Shown here piece by piece: positions 52,390 through 61,584 of a stretch of 64,000 nucleotides of DNA (the first letter of the stretch is position 1; each line of letters begins with the position of its first letter). A program made the translations under genes and the position numbers. Source of the DNA: Elusimicrobiaceae bacterium (GTDB lineage Bacteria; Elusimicrobiota; Elusimicrobia; Elusimicrobiales; Elusimicrobiaceae); assembly GCA_016283355.1 (NCBI GenBank), contig JAEEMS010000005.1, forward strand, positions 1 through 64,000, in the 5' to 3' direction. Under the pieces are notes generated by a model, which was not told the origin of the DNA, searched no databases, and saw only the letters and a list, made by a program, of their open reading frames with translations.

Positions 52390-53007
52390 ATGTTATTACC
52401 GAAACAAGATAAATTCTTTGATTTGTTTGACAAACAGGCGGAGAACATTGCCAAAGCAGCAGAACTATACCACCAGTTGGTGGAAAAGGCAGATTTTTCG
52501 CCGGAGAAAGTGCGCCGCATGCATGAAATGGAGCACTACGGGGATGAATTAACCCATACCACTATTAATACACTTAACGAAACGTTTATCACGCCCTTTG
52601 ACCGAGAAGATATTTTGGCACTGGCCAACCGCTTGGATGATATTATGGACAACATCTACCTGCTTACCAAACGTTTTCACCTCTACCGTATTTCCAAACC
52701 GACCGATTTTAGCAAACGCTTGGCATCTGTCATCGAACAAACAGCCGTAGCGTTGCAACACACGTTGGCTGCATTTCGCAATAAAAAACACATGAAGGAA
52801 ACACAAGATTATTGTGTGGAAATCAACCGTTTGGAAAACGAAGGGGACGTCATTAAAGATGAAGCCATCTCCTATTTGTTTGACAACGAAAAAGACCCTA
52901 TCCACGTGTTAAAATGCAAAGAATTGTACGAAATTGCCGAAACAACAACGGATTTCTGCGAACACGTAGCAAATTTAGTGGAATCTATCTTGGTAAAGAA
53001 TAACTAA
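52390..53007 (+). CDS. DUF47 family (PhoU-like) phosphate transport regulator
   Basis: 205 aa, all helical. It begins LPKQDKFFDLFDKQAENI, has the MHEMEHYGDELTH metal-type helix, DREDILALANRLDDIMDNIY, and the second repeat's EINRLENEGD. These are DUF47 (PhoU-like) hallmarks. The family pairs with PiT permeases and is thought to control phosphate uptake. The next gene, 1 nt on, is that permease. A GGGAGA site precedes the ATG. Confidence 0.92.
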   Translation: MLLPKQDKFFDLFDKQAENIAKAAELYHQLVEKADFSPEKVRRMHEMEHYGDELTHTTINTLNETFITPFDREDILALANRLDDIMDNIYLLTKRFHLYRISKPTDFSKRLASVIEQTAVALQHTLAAFRNKKHMKETQDYCVEINRLENEGDVIKDEAISYLFDNEKDPIHVLKCKELYEIAETTTDFCEHVANLVESILVKNN

Positions 53008-53008
53008 T

Positions 53009-54058
53009 ATGCTGTGGATATTATTCTTAATCGTCTTAGCGTTGTTTTTTGATTATTTAAACGGGTTTCATGATGCGGCCAACTCCGTATCTACCGTTAT
53101 CTCCACGCGCGTGCTGTCCCCCAAATTAGCCGTTGCCTGGGCTGCGTTTTTTAACTTCATCGCGTTTTTAATTTTCAAAACGAGCGTCGCACAAACCATC
53201 GGCGCCGGCATTGTGGACATTAACGTAGTGGATGCCAACTTGGTATTTGGCGCGTTGGTAGGCGCGTGCGGATGGAACTTGATTACGTGGTGGTTTGGGT
53301 TACCGTCCAGTTCTTCACACGCGTTAATCGGCGGACTCATAGGGGCCGGGCTTGTAAAAGGCGGATTTAATGCATTGGTGGCCGGCGGTATTTTTAAGAC
53401 GGTACTTTTCATTTTTGTTTCCCCTCTTTTAGGGTTCTTTTTGAGCTCCCTTTTAGGCGTGATAGTGTTTAACATTTGTAACTTTTTCCGTCCGTCAAAA
53501 GTAGATAGTTTCTTCCGCAAGGCACAGTTGTTCTCGGCAGCGTCTTACTCTTTGGGATACGGTGGAAACGACGCGCAAAAAACAATGGGTATTATCAGCA
53601 TGCTCCTTTTGGGCGGCATGGCAAGTACCGACGTTGGACCGATTCGCGATTTTCTTTTGACGCACGAAGAAATGCACGCCATTGCACAGGGGCAATTTGT
53701 GGTACCTTTGTCCGTGGTGCTGTTGTGTCAGGCCTCTATTGCACTGGGTACACTTTCGGGCGGTTGGAGAATTGTAAAAACGATGGGACAAAAAATTACG
53801 CGCTTGCGCCCCGTGGATGGGTTTTGCGCGGAAGGTTCTTCTGCCATTACGCTTTTCTTTGCTTCCATGCTGGGGATTCCCGTTAGCACCACGCACACGA
53901 TTACCGGGGCTATCGTAGGGATTGGCTCGTTACGCCGTTTATCGGGCGTGCATTGGGCCGTAGCCAACCGCATTGTGTGGGCGTGGTTTATTACCATTCC
54001 CGCCGCAGCGCTTATCTCGGCCGTTTCGTATTGGCTGAAAGTGTCTATCTTTGGTTAA
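53009..54058 (+). CDS. inorganic phosphate transporter, PiT family
   Basis: 349 aa with about 10 transmembrane segments. DYLNGFHDAANSVSTVIST and the second repeat's GIPVSTTHTITGAIVGIG are the paired PiT signatures; YGGNDAQKTMGII is the central one. It is a low-affinity H+- or Na+-driven phosphate importer. It forms an operon with the DUF47 gene and ends at a terminator. Confidence 0.95.
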   Translation: MLWILFLIVLALFFDYLNGFHDAANSVSTVISTRVLSPKLAVAWAAFFNFIAFLIFKTSVAQTIGAGIVDINVVDANLVFGALVGACGWNLITWWFGLPSSSSHALIGGLIGAGLVKGGFNALVAGGIFKTVLFIFVSPLLGFFLSSLLGVIVFNICNFFRPSKVDSFFRKAQLFSAASYSLGYGGNDAQKTMGIISMLLLGGMASTDVGPIRDFLLTHEEMHAIAQGQFVVPLSVVLLCQASIALGTLSGGWRIVKTMGQKITRLRPVDGFCAEGSSAITLFFASMLGIPVSTTHTITGAIVGIGSLRRLSGVHWAVANRIVWAWFITIPAAALISAVSYWLKVSIFG

Positions 54059-54084
54059 AACGACACAAATATTTTAAATAAAAA

Positions 54085-54109
54085 AACGCCCCGCACAAAG
54101 CGGGGCGTT
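54085..54109. terminator. bidirectional terminator between the phosphate transporter and clpP
   Basis: AACGCCCCG / CGGGGCGTT stem with a 7-nt loop, between convergent genes. Confidence 0.85.
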
Positions 54110-54128
54110 ATTATATTAGAGATACACC

Positions 54129-54716
54129 TTATTTTTTTAGTTCCAATACTTCATCAATTAATCCGTAATCTTTAGCTTCTTGCGCAGACATATAATAGTT
54201 GCGTTCGCTGTCGTGGCGGATTTTTTCTTTGTCCTGCCCCGTGTGGTGAGCTAAAATATCCAAGAGGTGTTCTTTGTTTTTATGCAATTCTTGCGCTTCA
54301 ATTTCAATGTCCGTCACTTGGCCGGAAATCCCCCCGCCCCAAATCAGCGGTTGGTGAATCATGATGCGTGCATGCGGCAAGGCATAGCGTTTGCCTTTGG
54401 AACCGGCAGCCAACAAAACGGCCCCAAAACTCATGGCCTGGCCCATACATATAGTAGTAATAGGCGCTTTGATAAATTGCATGGTGTCGTAAATGGCCAA
54501 TCCCGCTGTTACCATACCGCCGGGAGAGTTAATATAAAGGTTGATTTCCCGGGTGGGGTCATCCGCATCCAAATACAAAAGTTGCGCGATAATCATATTG
54601 GCGCTGGCGGTATCTACTTCGCCTTCGCGGCCGCCCACAAAGATAATGCGGTCTTTGAGCAGGCGGGAAAAAATATCGTAACCAACATTTTTTTCAATAA
54701 TAGTAGGTATAATCAT
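54129..54716 (-). CDS. clpP: ATP-dependent Clp protease proteolytic subunit
   Basis: 195 aa from the ATG at 54716, which gives the familiar MIIPTIIEK start. The catalytic triad is Ser96 ([14 protein letters not shown]), His121 (MIHQP) and Asp169 (HDSERN). The frame upstream to 54731 runs into the promoter, so it was rejected. TACAAT ends 6 nt before the ATG with no ribosome site, so the start is probably leaderless. Neither clpX nor tig is next to it. Confidence 0.96.
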   Translation of the reverse strand: MIIPTIIEKNVGYDIFSRLLKDRIIFVGGREGEVDTASANMIIAQLLYLDADDPTREINLYINSPGGMVTAGLAIYDTMQFIKAPITTICMGQAMSFGAVLLAAGSKGKRYALPHARIMIHQPLIWGGGISGQVTDIEIEAQELHKNKEHLLDILAHHTGQDKEKIRHDSERNYYMSAQEAKDYGLIDEVLELKK

Positions 54717-54722
54717 ACCTAT

Positions 54723-54728
54723 ATTGTA
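54723..54728 (-). promoter_or_regulatory. leaderless -10 of clpP
   Basis: Minus strand TACAAT, 6 nt before the ATG at 54716. Confidence 0.65.
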
Positions 54729-54777
54729 CACAAAAATTATCCATTTCGGCGTAAATTTCCAAAAGGTCCCGGAAAAA

Positions 54778-54814
54778 GCATAGGCCTTTTGGCCCCTTTC
54801 ATCTAGGTCTAAAT
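54778..54814. repeat. recurrent GGCC-TTTT element, copy D
   Basis: GCATAGGCCTTTTGGCCCC, then TTTC and ATCTAGGTCTAAAT. With CCAAAAGGTC at 54759-54768 it can form a 10-bp hairpin. It lies just upstream of the promoter of the secreted gene at 54881. Confidence 0.55.
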
Positions 54815-54818
54815 ACCC

Positions 54819-54848
54819 TTGTGCATTACGTTCAATATAGTTTATAGT
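54819..54848 (+). promoter_or_regulatory. promoter of the secreted gene pair at 54.9-56.2 kb
   Basis: TTGTGC (54819-54824), 18-nt spacer, TATAGT (54843-54848). Confidence 0.5.
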
Positions 54849-54880
54849 ATGGGTGTAGTCACTAAAAAAAGGAGTGTTAT

Positions 54881-55417
54881 ATGAAAAAACTAATCGCTTT
54901 ACTCGCCGTACTCGGAATCCTTTCTCTTAACGTAATGGCCCTTCCTGTGCCCAGTTCCGTTTCCCAAGCTGCGTCCAATCAAAATAGTGCCGGAGACTCT
55001 TTGAAAGCGCAACAAACAACGTTAGCTTTACAGATAGCCATCACCGCTTTTGATTCTCACATACAAACGAATTCTTTGAGTCCTAATGAAAATGAAATAG
55101 TCAAATTGCTTGAAAGTGAAGCACTATGGCAGGAAATTGAAGATATCGGAGAATTTTCTGCTAATGAAATGGCAAAACTAGAAAATTTAAACACAACTTC
55201 CGAAGAAGAGCTGGAAAGAATTGGCCAGGAACTCAACAATTCGTTCCTAGAAAAACTCCGTGGGAGCCAATCTTTATCCAACGTTACCGACCGGCTTTTG
55301 AACAATCAAACACAATATTCTCGTGACTCTTTAGATCCTGATTTTGCATTGTCTATGACCTATGTCTGGCTTGCACAAATGTATATGGAAGCTATGTTGG
55401 AAGAAGCAGCAGATTAA
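54881..55417 (+). CDS. secreted helical protein of unknown function
   Basis: 178 aa. A signal peptide ([17 protein letters not shown]) is followed by an acidic, helix-forming protein rich in Glu, Asn, Leu and Ser, with no cysteines. No family is recognised. An AAGGAG site supports the start. It is co-directional with the next secreted gene (20-nt gap), so they are probably one operon. The upstream promoter is preceded by the recurrent GGCC-TTTT element. Confidence 0.65.
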   Translation: MKKLIALLAVLGILSLNVMALPVPSSVSQAASNQNSAGDSLKAQQTTLALQIAITAFDSHIQTNSLSPNENEIVKLLESEALWQEIEDIGEFSANEMAKLENLNTTSEEELERIGQELNNSFLEKLRGSQSLSNVTDRLLNNQTQYSRDSLDPDFALSMTYVWLAQMYMEAMLEEAAD

Positions 55418-55437
55418 TAATACCCCAGGGAATGATT

Positions 55438-56151
55438 ATGAAAAAAATTATCAATTTATCTTTTTTACTTTTGATAGGTTTGACAGCCGGTAGTGCCTAT
55501 GCACAACAGCTAGAAATGCGCGCAACCGTTACCCCCCAAAAACAACTGGAACGGATGGAACTGCCCAACCGCAGTTTGGAAGATTTGAAACCGTTAATGT
55601 TCCATTTAGATATGTTTTTGGAAACGGGTGTGCAAACCGGTAAATGGACACAACAATACACCCGAGAAGACGCTTTCTTGGCCTACGTAGCCGCCATGGA
55701 AATAGAGGAAACCCCGGATCCGGAAAGCTTATACCAAGGGGAAGAATTTTTACAGGAAATGAATTCTCTCTATCCGCAAAACGCTCCCTATCCGTTCCCG
55801 AAACAGTGGACGTCCGCTTTAGTGACGCATATGATGAATCAATTACCTTATGCCAAGCACCGTGCCGATGCCGCTAAGAAAGAATTTGCCGAAAAATCCT
55901 CGAAAGATCCATTACACCACTACGCACGTGTCTTTTTGAACACAGCCATTGAAACGGGCCATTTGCCTGCATCCATTGAAACCAAAACGGTGAAAGCTGC
56001 GTTTCAAAAAGCACGTACCGAAGAAATGGATTTCCGAGAAGAAGATTTAGAAGAAGCCGAAGAATTGTTACAAGAAATTCGCAATTCTCATCAATTCCCG
56101 TTGGAATTCACACCGGTTTTTGTAGCAAAAGTGTTAAATGTCCTGCGTTAA
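55438..56151 (+). CDS. secreted protein with two diverged repeats, unknown function
   Basis: 237 aa from the ATG at 55438, 6 nt after AGGGA; the ATG at 55432 is too close. A signal peptide (FLLLIGLTAGSAYA/Q) leads to two ~75-residue units. Unit 1 (~50-135) has FLETGVQTGKW, EEFLQEMNSLYP and a TSALVTHMMNQL end. Unit 2 (~160-237) has FLNTAIETGHLP, EELLQEIRNSHQ and a TPVFVAKVLNVL end. This looks like an internal duplication of an all-helical domain. It is downstream of another secreted unknown in the same operon and is closed by a GC-rich terminator. Confidence 0.65.
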   Translation: MKKIINLSFLLLIGLTAGSAYAQQLEMRATVTPQKQLERMELPNRSLEDLKPLMFHLDMFLETGVQTGKWTQQYTREDAFLAYVAAMEIEETPDPESLYQGEEFLQEMNSLYPQNAPYPFPKQWTSALVTHMMNQLPYAKHRADAAKKEFAEKSSKDPLHHYARVFLNTAIETGHLPASIETKTVKAAFQKARTEEMDFREEDLEEAEELLQEIRNSHQFPLEFTPVFVAKVLNVLR

Positions 56152-56181
56152 CGCCGCAGGGGATTCTCCTTGTAACACGCC

Positions 56182-56212
56182 CCCGCCCCTACTCCTTGGG
56201 GGGCGGGTTTTT
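56182..56212 (+). terminator. terminator of the secreted gene pair
   Basis: CCCGCCCC / GGGGCGGG stem with a 10-nt loop, followed by TTTTTG. Confidence 0.85.
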
Positions 56213-56224
56213 GTTTGCACAAAA

Positions 56225-56250
56225 AAACTCCGGCCCAATGACCGGAGTTT
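56225..56250 (-). terminator. terminator of the nadA-nadC-aminotransferase operon
   Basis: AAACTCCGG / CCGGAGTTT stem. On the minus strand it is followed by TTTTTTTG. Confidence 0.85.
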
Positions 56251-56268
56251 TTATTTACATTCATTAAA

Positions 56269-57474
56269 TTACAGATTTTCCCCAATGGTCTGCGCCAAAC
56301 GCTTAATACCTTCCACCATTTGCTCAGGGGAGGGATAAGAGAAATTTAAACGCATATCATTGAACACATCCAAGTGCGGATAAAAATCTACCCCGGCCAC
56401 AAACGCTACTTTATTCTCAATGGCCTTAGGGAGCAGCTCCGTGGCATTTAAATGTTTTGGCAGCGTCAGCCACAAGAAAAGCCCTCCTTCCGGACGGGTC
56501 CACGTAACACCCTCAGGCATATAACGCGATAAGGTTTGTAGCATTAAATCACGTTTTTTACGGTAAGAACTTACGATATCTTGTACATGACTCTTGAGCA
56601 AACCGCGGCGCAAATATTCCGCCGTAACCAACTGCAAGAACGGGGATGTACACAAATCCATGGCTTGTTTCAAAATAACATATTTGGCAATTACTTCTTT
56701 TGGGCCGACGATAAAACCCAAACGGAACCCCGGCACAAACACTTTGGAAAACGTGAACATCGTCATTACATTGCCCTGATTTTTGTCCAATTCCAAAAAT
56801 GTACGCGGTGCTTTGCCTTCAAAACGCACTTGGCGGTACGGAGAATCTTCCAGTATAAAAGTACCGTATTTTTTAGCCAATGATAAAATTTGTACCCGGC
56901 GTTCTTCGGGAATCGTTGTCCCGGTCGGATTTTGGAAATCCGGCACCAAATAGATAAATTTACAAGGACGGCCTTGTGCTTTCAGTGCGTCTAATTTTTT
57001 TTCTAAACTTTGCGGAATAATGCCGTTTTCATCACTTTCTGCCCCAATAATGTCCGCCCCGGCCACTTGAAATGCCTGTAAGGCACCCAAATACGTAGGG
57101 CTGGCCGTGATAATCGCGTCCCCTGTATTGACAAACATCCGCGCGGACATATCGAGCGCCTGTTGAGAAGCGGAAACAATTAAAATTTGGTCCGGTGTAA
57201 CGGAAATATGTTCCGTTTCTTGCAGCAGTTGAACTAATTCTGTTTTTAAAGCCATTTGCCCTTCCGTTGTGCCGTATTGAAGGGCCTCCTTGGGCGTACG
57301 GCTCATAACATCCTGCAAAATATCCGCCACTTCTGTGGACGGAAATAACTCCGGTGCGGGTAATCCCCCCGCAAATGAAATAATGTCCGGGCGCGCAATT
57401 ACTTTGAGCAACTCTCGGATAGCGGATGCTTTGGAACGGCTTACTACTTGCGAAAACAACGTATTATAATTCAT
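56269..57474 (-). CDS. PLP-dependent aminotransferase, class I (2-aminoadipate/MocR-like group)
   Basis: 401 aa. ISFAGGLPAPELFP is the start typical of the LysN/ARO8-like group. The PLP lysine lies in FTFSKVFVPGFRLGF; YLVPDFQNPTGTTIPEERR precedes it, and NFSYPSPEQMVEGIKRL ends the chain. Members act on 2-aminoadipate, branched or aromatic amino acids, so the substrate cannot be assigned. It starts 24 nt after nadC, with a GAAGAG site and its own possible TACAAT inside the nadC end. Confidence 0.85.
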   Translation of the reverse strand: MNYNTLFSQVVSRSKASAIRELLKVIARPDIISFAGGLPAPELFPSTEVADILQDVMSRTPKEALQYGTTEGQMALKTELVQLLQETEHISVTPDQILIVSASQQALDMSARMFVNTGDAIITASPTYLGALQAFQVAGADIIGAESDENGIIPQSLEKKLDALKAQGRPCKFIYLVPDFQNPTGTTIPEERRVQILSLAKKYGTFILEDSPYRQVRFEGKAPRTFLELDKNQGNVMTMFTFSKVFVPGFRLGFIVGPKEVIAKYVILKQAMDLCTSPFLQLVTAEYLRRGLLKSHVQDIVSSYRKKRDLMLQTLSRYMPEGVTWTRPEGGLFLWLTLPKHLNATELLPKAIENKVAFVAGVDFYPHLDVFNDMRLNFSYPSPEQMVEGIKRLAQTIGENL

Positions 57475-57498
57475 GCTGAAAATCTCTTCAAAGAAATA

Positions 57499-58329
57499 CT
57501 ACTTATATTGTACTATTTTTAAACTCAAATCTTTTGCCGGCACCGAGTGCGTAAGCGCCCCCATGGAAATAACATCCGGTTTAGCTTTACAGTATTCTTC
57601 CAAATTATTTTTATTAACTCCGCCAGAAACTTCAATCAAGGCGCGGCCGTTAATTTCTTTTTTGCACGAAATAATTTGTGCGGGTGTCATATTATCAAGC
57701 ATAATAATATCGGCCCCGGCGGCAAGTGCTTCTTTTACCTCTTCTAAATTGGTGGTTTCGACTTCGATTTTGGGCGTATGACCGATCACGGATTTTATTT
57801 TTTCTACGGCTTTGGTAATGGAACCGGCCGCCGCAATGTGATTGTCTTTAATCATTACGCTATCCGCCAAGCTGATACGGTGATTGCGCGCGCCGCCCAC
57901 ACGAACCGCATATTTTTCCAATCTTCGCAACCCCGGTTGTGTTTTGCGGGTGTCTACAATCATTACGCCGTATTTTTTCCCAACGGCAGCATATTCACGC
58001 GCGGCCGTGGCAATACCACTCAAACGCTGCATAAAATTAAGTGCCGTGCGTTCGGCTTTCAAAATGGATAAGGCCGTTCCGGAGATTTCTACTACTTTTT
58101 CCCCTTTCTTGATGAGTTCCCCATCTTTTTTTAACGCGTTGAAAATTAATTTATCATCAACGGCTAAAAATACTTGCCGTGCGGTATCCATTCCGCAAAG
58201 AACCAAATTTTCTTTGGCGACGATGACGGCCTTGGCCTGTGTAGCGTCGCTAAAAATAGTATCGGAGGTAATATCCCCCAAGCTTAAATCTTCCAGAAGT
58301 GCTAATTCTACAATTTTATCTATGATCAT
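57499..58329 (-). CDS. nadC: quinolinate phosphoribosyltransferase (carboxylating)
   Basis: 276 aa. It joins quinolinate and PRPP to give nicotinate mononucleotide. ALLEDLSLGDITSD at the start, RTALNFMQRLSGIATAA, VDTRKTQPGLRRLEKYAVRVGG cut by the RK-R phosphate site, IMLDNMTP and EVSGGVN are family motifs. The start overlaps the nadA stop (ATGA), the standard arrangement. Confidence 0.95.
   Translation of the reverse strand: MIIDKIVELALLEDLSLGDITSDTIFSDATQAKAVIVAKENLVLCGMDTARQVFLAVDDKLIFNALKKDGELIKKGEKVVEISGTALSILKAERTALNFMQRLSGIATAAREYAAVGKKYGVMIVDTRKTQPGLRRLEKYAVRVGGARNHRISLADSVMIKDNHIAAAGSITKAVEKIKSVIGHTPKIEVETTNLEEVKEALAAGADIIMLDNMTPAQIISCKKEINGRALIEVSGGVNKNNLEEYCKAKPDVISMGALTHSVPAKDLSLKIVQYK
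57507..57512 (-). promoter_or_regulatory. possible internal -10 for the aminotransferase gene
   Basis: Minus strand TACAAT lies within the last codons of nadC, ~32 nt before the aminotransferase ATG. Confidence 0.3.
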
Positions 58330-59372
58330 TTTGTTAACTCGAACATTTTATGAATTGATTTTTGGGCAGCATCTGCTACCGATTGCGTTACTTCCACAAC
58401 TTGGTCCGGGCGCGGTTCAACCAACGCTTGCAACGTGTTGATTAAACTGTTTTTCTTCATATAACTGCACACGCCAAAGGGCCAAACAAATTCTTTATCC
58501 GGGTATTGTGCCTCCAACCGGTTGACCAAACCAAACTCCGTCAACATACCAAAACACGTATCGGTAGAGGAGGATACGTATTTCATCATTCCGCCGGTGC
58601 TTCCTACGTAATCGCACAACGCGCAAACGTCACTGTCGCACTCGGGATGTGCCACCACTTTAATACCAGGATGTTGCCGGCGTAACATTTCCACATGTTC
58701 GGGCCGGTATTTATCATGCACACAACAAGAACCGCCGGATGAAATGATTTTTTTAGGAGTGCCGCGGCGCGACAATTCATCTTCAATATTTTTAGCCATC
58801 AACAAATCCGGCACAAAGATCAGTTCTTTCCCGGGCATTTTTTGGGCAATATCAAACACATTCCCCGATGTAACGCACACATCACACGCGGCTTTTACTT
58901 CCGCCGAACTGTTGATGTAACAAAGTGCGGAAACCCCCGGATGTTGGGACCGCAGTTTTTTCACATCTTCCCCCGTCATGGAGTCGGCCAACGAGCAACC
59001 TGCCTTTCCCGCCGGGATTAACACTTTTTTGGAAGGGTTTAAAATTTTGGCTGTTTCCGCCATAAACCATACACCGGCAAACACAATGACCGAAGCCGAA
59101 GATTGTTTGGCTTGCTGCGCTAATTGAAAGGAATCCCCGCTGAAATCCGCTACGCCGTACACTAAATCCGGCGTGGTGTATGAGTGTGCCAGTACCACAG
59201 CATTTTGTTCTCTTTTGAAACGATTGATAGCCAATGTATAAGGAGCCGCCGCAATACAATCTTGCAAGGACCACTTTTCACTTTTGGTTTTGGAAACATG
59301 ACAAAGAAGCCCATACAGGCGATGGGCTTCTTTTAAAACGAGAGCTTCCTTTTCATCCGTTGTGGTCAACAT
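58326..59372 (-). CDS. nadA: quinolinate synthase
   Basis: 348 aa. This [4Fe-4S] enzyme condenses iminoaspartate with dihydroxyacetone phosphate. VVLAHSYTTPDLVYG is the first HxY repeat; AGCSLADSM, the SGGSCCVHDK region and HPECDSDV carry cluster and substrate residues; TGGMMKYV follows. Its partner nadB lies far away at 14.8 kb. The ATG is 2 nt from the stop of the upstream lipoprotein gene, with no ribosome site of its own, so translation is probably coupled. Confidence 0.95.
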   Translation of the reverse strand: MLTTTDEKEALVLKEAHRLYGLLCHVSKTKSEKWSLQDCIAAAPYTLAINRFKREQNAVVLAHSYTTPDLVYGVADFSGDSFQLAQQAKQSSASVIVFAGVWFMAETAKILNPSKKVLIPAGKAGCSLADSMTGEDVKKLRSQHPGVSALCYINSSAEVKAACDVCVTSGNVFDIAQKMPGKELIFVPDLLMAKNIEDELSRRGTPKKIISSGGSCCVHDKYRPEHVEMLRRQHPGIKVVAHPECDSDVCALCDYVGSTGGMMKYVSSSTDTCFGMLTEFGLVNRLEAQYPDKEFVWPFGVCSYMKKNSLINTLQALVEPRPDQVVEVTQSVADAAQKSIHKMFELTK

Positions 59373-59374
59373 AA

Positions 59375-59893
59375 CTAGAAGGAAGTGGTAGTAGTGGTGG
59401 CACCGCTGGTCGTTGACGTGGCAGAGGCACCGCCGCTAGACGTAGTGGAAGAAGACACCACTTTGCCGTCTTTGTAAACGGTTTTGACGGTCGTTTTGCT
59501 GCTGACGGGAACCGTCGGGTTCGGGCCGTCCACTTCGTACACGTTGACGGTATTGACCACCTTTTTGGCACGGGTAGATTTCAAAGCCGTTGCCGTATCT
59601 ACTTTGCGGGCAGCCGCTTTGATTTGCCCCATGCTTTGCAATTGCGCTGCCGGCGGGAGATAGGCATCTCCGCAAGCTTGCAGTTCGTAAGCGCACAAAG
59701 AATCATAATCCGAATCGGGTGCTAAAAAGTTATCAAACTCTTGATCAATAATTTGGTATTTTCCGCCGTAACCATCTGCCGTTACGTAGCCGTCATTATA
59801 CCCATCCGTATAAACGTATCGATCTCCGCGGGTATTGTTGGAACAGGCACACAACGCTACTGCAGCTACCAGCATACACAACCACTTTTTCAT
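59375..59893 (-). CDS. putative lipoprotein, Tyr/Gly-rich with Ser/Thr-rich tail
   Basis: 172 aa. A lipoprotein-like signal ends LCAC (Cys17). A Tyr/Gly/Asp-rich stretch (YVYTDGYNDGYVTADGYGG) follows, then a middle domain with CAYELQACGD. The tail is almost only Ser, Thr, Gly and Ala. No family is known. An AAAGGAG site supports the start. Its position in front of nadA looks like a shared transcript and does not imply an NAD role. Confidence 0.6.
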   Translation of the reverse strand: MKKWLCMLVAAVALCACSNNTRGDRYVYTDGYNDGYVTADGYGGKYQIIDQEFDNFLAPDSDYDSLCAYELQACGDAYLPPAAQLQSMGQIKAAARKVDTATALKSTRAKKVVNTVNVYEVDGPNPTVPVSSKTTVKTVYKDGKVVSSSTTSSGGASATSTTSGATTTTTSF

Positions 59894-60007
59894 ATTCTTT
59901 CTCCTTTGTTAAGAAAAAATCCTCTTACTAAGATTATATATCATATTTTAAAATTTTGGGGATTTTTTTCATGCACGGGATCCTCTCCTTAAGGATTTCT
60001 CCATTTT

Positions 60008-60016
60008 TGGTATAAT
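60008..60016 (+). promoter_or_regulatory. extended -10 promoter of the AGCS gene
   Basis: TTTTTGG-TATAAT (hexamer 60011-60016). A GGGAGGA site lies in the ~17-nt leader. Confidence 0.65.
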
Positions 60017-60043
60017 AGAAAAGTTCTAGGGAGGATTTGTTAT

Positions 60044-61558
60044 ATGCAACTGATTAGTAGTTTATGGATTCACGTACAAGCGTTTTTTACACACCCCTCT
60101 TTACAAGGTTTATACGACGTTGTAAACGCGTTTAACAATTTAGTTTGGGGCCCACCGATGATTATTTTGTTGTTTACGTTGGGGCTCTATTTTACCTGCA
60201 AACTTAATTTCATTCAAAAATATATCTGGCCGTCCATCAAACTCTCCGTCCATAAAACAGAAGCCGAAGGGATGGTAAGCAGTTTTGGTTCGTTGGCGGT
60301 AATGATTGGGGCTACCGTAGGCACCGGTTGTATCATCGGGGTAACTACCGCTATCGCCGAAGGCGGACCCGGGGCGCTGTTTTGGATGGCCATGGCCGGA
60401 ATTGTCAATTTTGCAATCAAATACGCGGAATGTATGGCGGCTTTTAAATACCGCGTTCAATTGCCCGACGGCGAATACGTAGGCGGACCGATGTACTTTT
60501 TGTCTAACATCTTAAAGATGAAAAGAATGGGCCTTATTTTTGCTATCGGCACTTTGCTGACCGGATTAACCGCCGGCAGTGCTTTGCAATCTAACTCTAT
60601 TGCGGACGCGCTGCGGGAAGGGTACAATCTCAATCCGTGGTACGCCGGATTTTTTATTGCGTGTGCCACGGCCGCTGTCATTATGGGTGGCGTAAAACGT
60701 ATTGCGAATTACTCGCAATGGTTGGTGCCGATTATGGGCGGGTTATATCTTCTGGTAACTTTCGCCGTAATAGGAATGAATTTTTCTAAAATTCCAAGCG
60801 CCGTGTGGATTATTTTTCGCTCGGCGTTTACCGGCAAGGCCGCGATAGGCGGGGCTATCGGTGTGGGATGTGTGGGAATCATTCAAGCCATGTTGCCGGG
60901 ACTCACAGCCGGTATCACACGGGCCGTTTTGACAACGGAAGCCGGTTTGGGCAGTGCCTCCATAGCAGCGGCGGCCGCCCGTACACGCAGTGCCACGCAA
61001 ATGGCGTTGGTATCGGCCTCCTCGGTTTTTTGGACCATTTTTATTTGTTGTCTTACCGGGATTGTTATTGTACTGGCCGGGGATTACACCAATCCCAACG
61101 TCTATGCGGCCAATTTGTGCAACAGCGCATTTAAAACCGTCCCGTATATCGGAACGCCTATTTTGGCGTTTTCCCTTGTCATTTTTTCCTTTACCACTAT
61201 TATCGGCTGGGGATATTATACGGAAAAATCACTCCAATTTTTGTGTAAGGGGTCAAATGTGTTGGTACGACCGATACGCGTATTATTTGTTCTTCTTACG
61301 TTTGTCGGCGCGTGGATTGGCACCAGTTTTTCCTGGCACCCTTTTATTGCAGATTCTTTACTGCGTACGGCACAAGCCAACCTTTCCACCCGGTTCATGT
61401 GGGCATTAGCGATTATGACCATGACCATGATGACCTTGCCCAATATTTGGGCGTTGTGGTGTTTGCGTAAAGTAATTTGGAAAACGACACGCCGCTATTT
61501 GCCGGGCGTTGTGGAAAGAGCCGTTGCCAAATTAAATAAATCTTCCGCCGAACGCTAG
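60044..61558 (+). CDS. sodium:alanine (AGCS family) symporter
   Basis: 504 aa with about 11 transmembrane segments. AGCS marks are GATVGTGCIIGVTTAIAEGGPGA in part, the FAIKYAECMAAFKYR block, GGVKRIANYSQWLVP and the LTTEAGLGSASIAAAAAR segment. The family imports alanine or glycine with Na+. The start follows GGGAGGA. It is a single-gene unit ended by a perfect terminator. Confidence 0.93.
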   Translation: MQLISSLWIHVQAFFTHPSLQGLYDVVNAFNNLVWGPPMIILLFTLGLYFTCKLNFIQKYIWPSIKLSVHKTEAEGMVSSFGSLAVMIGATVGTGCIIGVTTAIAEGGPGALFWMAMAGIVNFAIKYAECMAAFKYRVQLPDGEYVGGPMYFLSNILKMKRMGLIFAIGTLLTGLTAGSALQSNSIADALREGYNLNPWYAGFFIACATAAVIMGGVKRIANYSQWLVPIMGGLYLLVTFAVIGMNFSKIPSAVWIIFRSAFTGKAAIGGAIGVGCVGIIQAMLPGLTAGITRAVLTTEAGLGSASIAAAAARTRSATQMALVSASSVFWTIFICCLTGIVIVLAGDYTNPNVYAANLCNSAFKTVPYIGTPILAFSLVIFSFTTIIGWGYYTEKSLQFLCKGSNVLVRPIRVLFVLLTFVGAWIGTSFSWHPFIADSLLRTAQANLSTRFMWALAIMTMTMMTLPNIWALWCLRKVIWKTTRRYLPGVVERAVAKLNKSSAER

Positions 61559-61584
61559 GGAATAGGTGTTTTCTCTTGAAATGC

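Noticed and set aside
54267-54806. 179-codon open frame antisense to clpP
   Set aside because: clpP has its full catalytic triad and a promoter; the antisense frame has no start signals.
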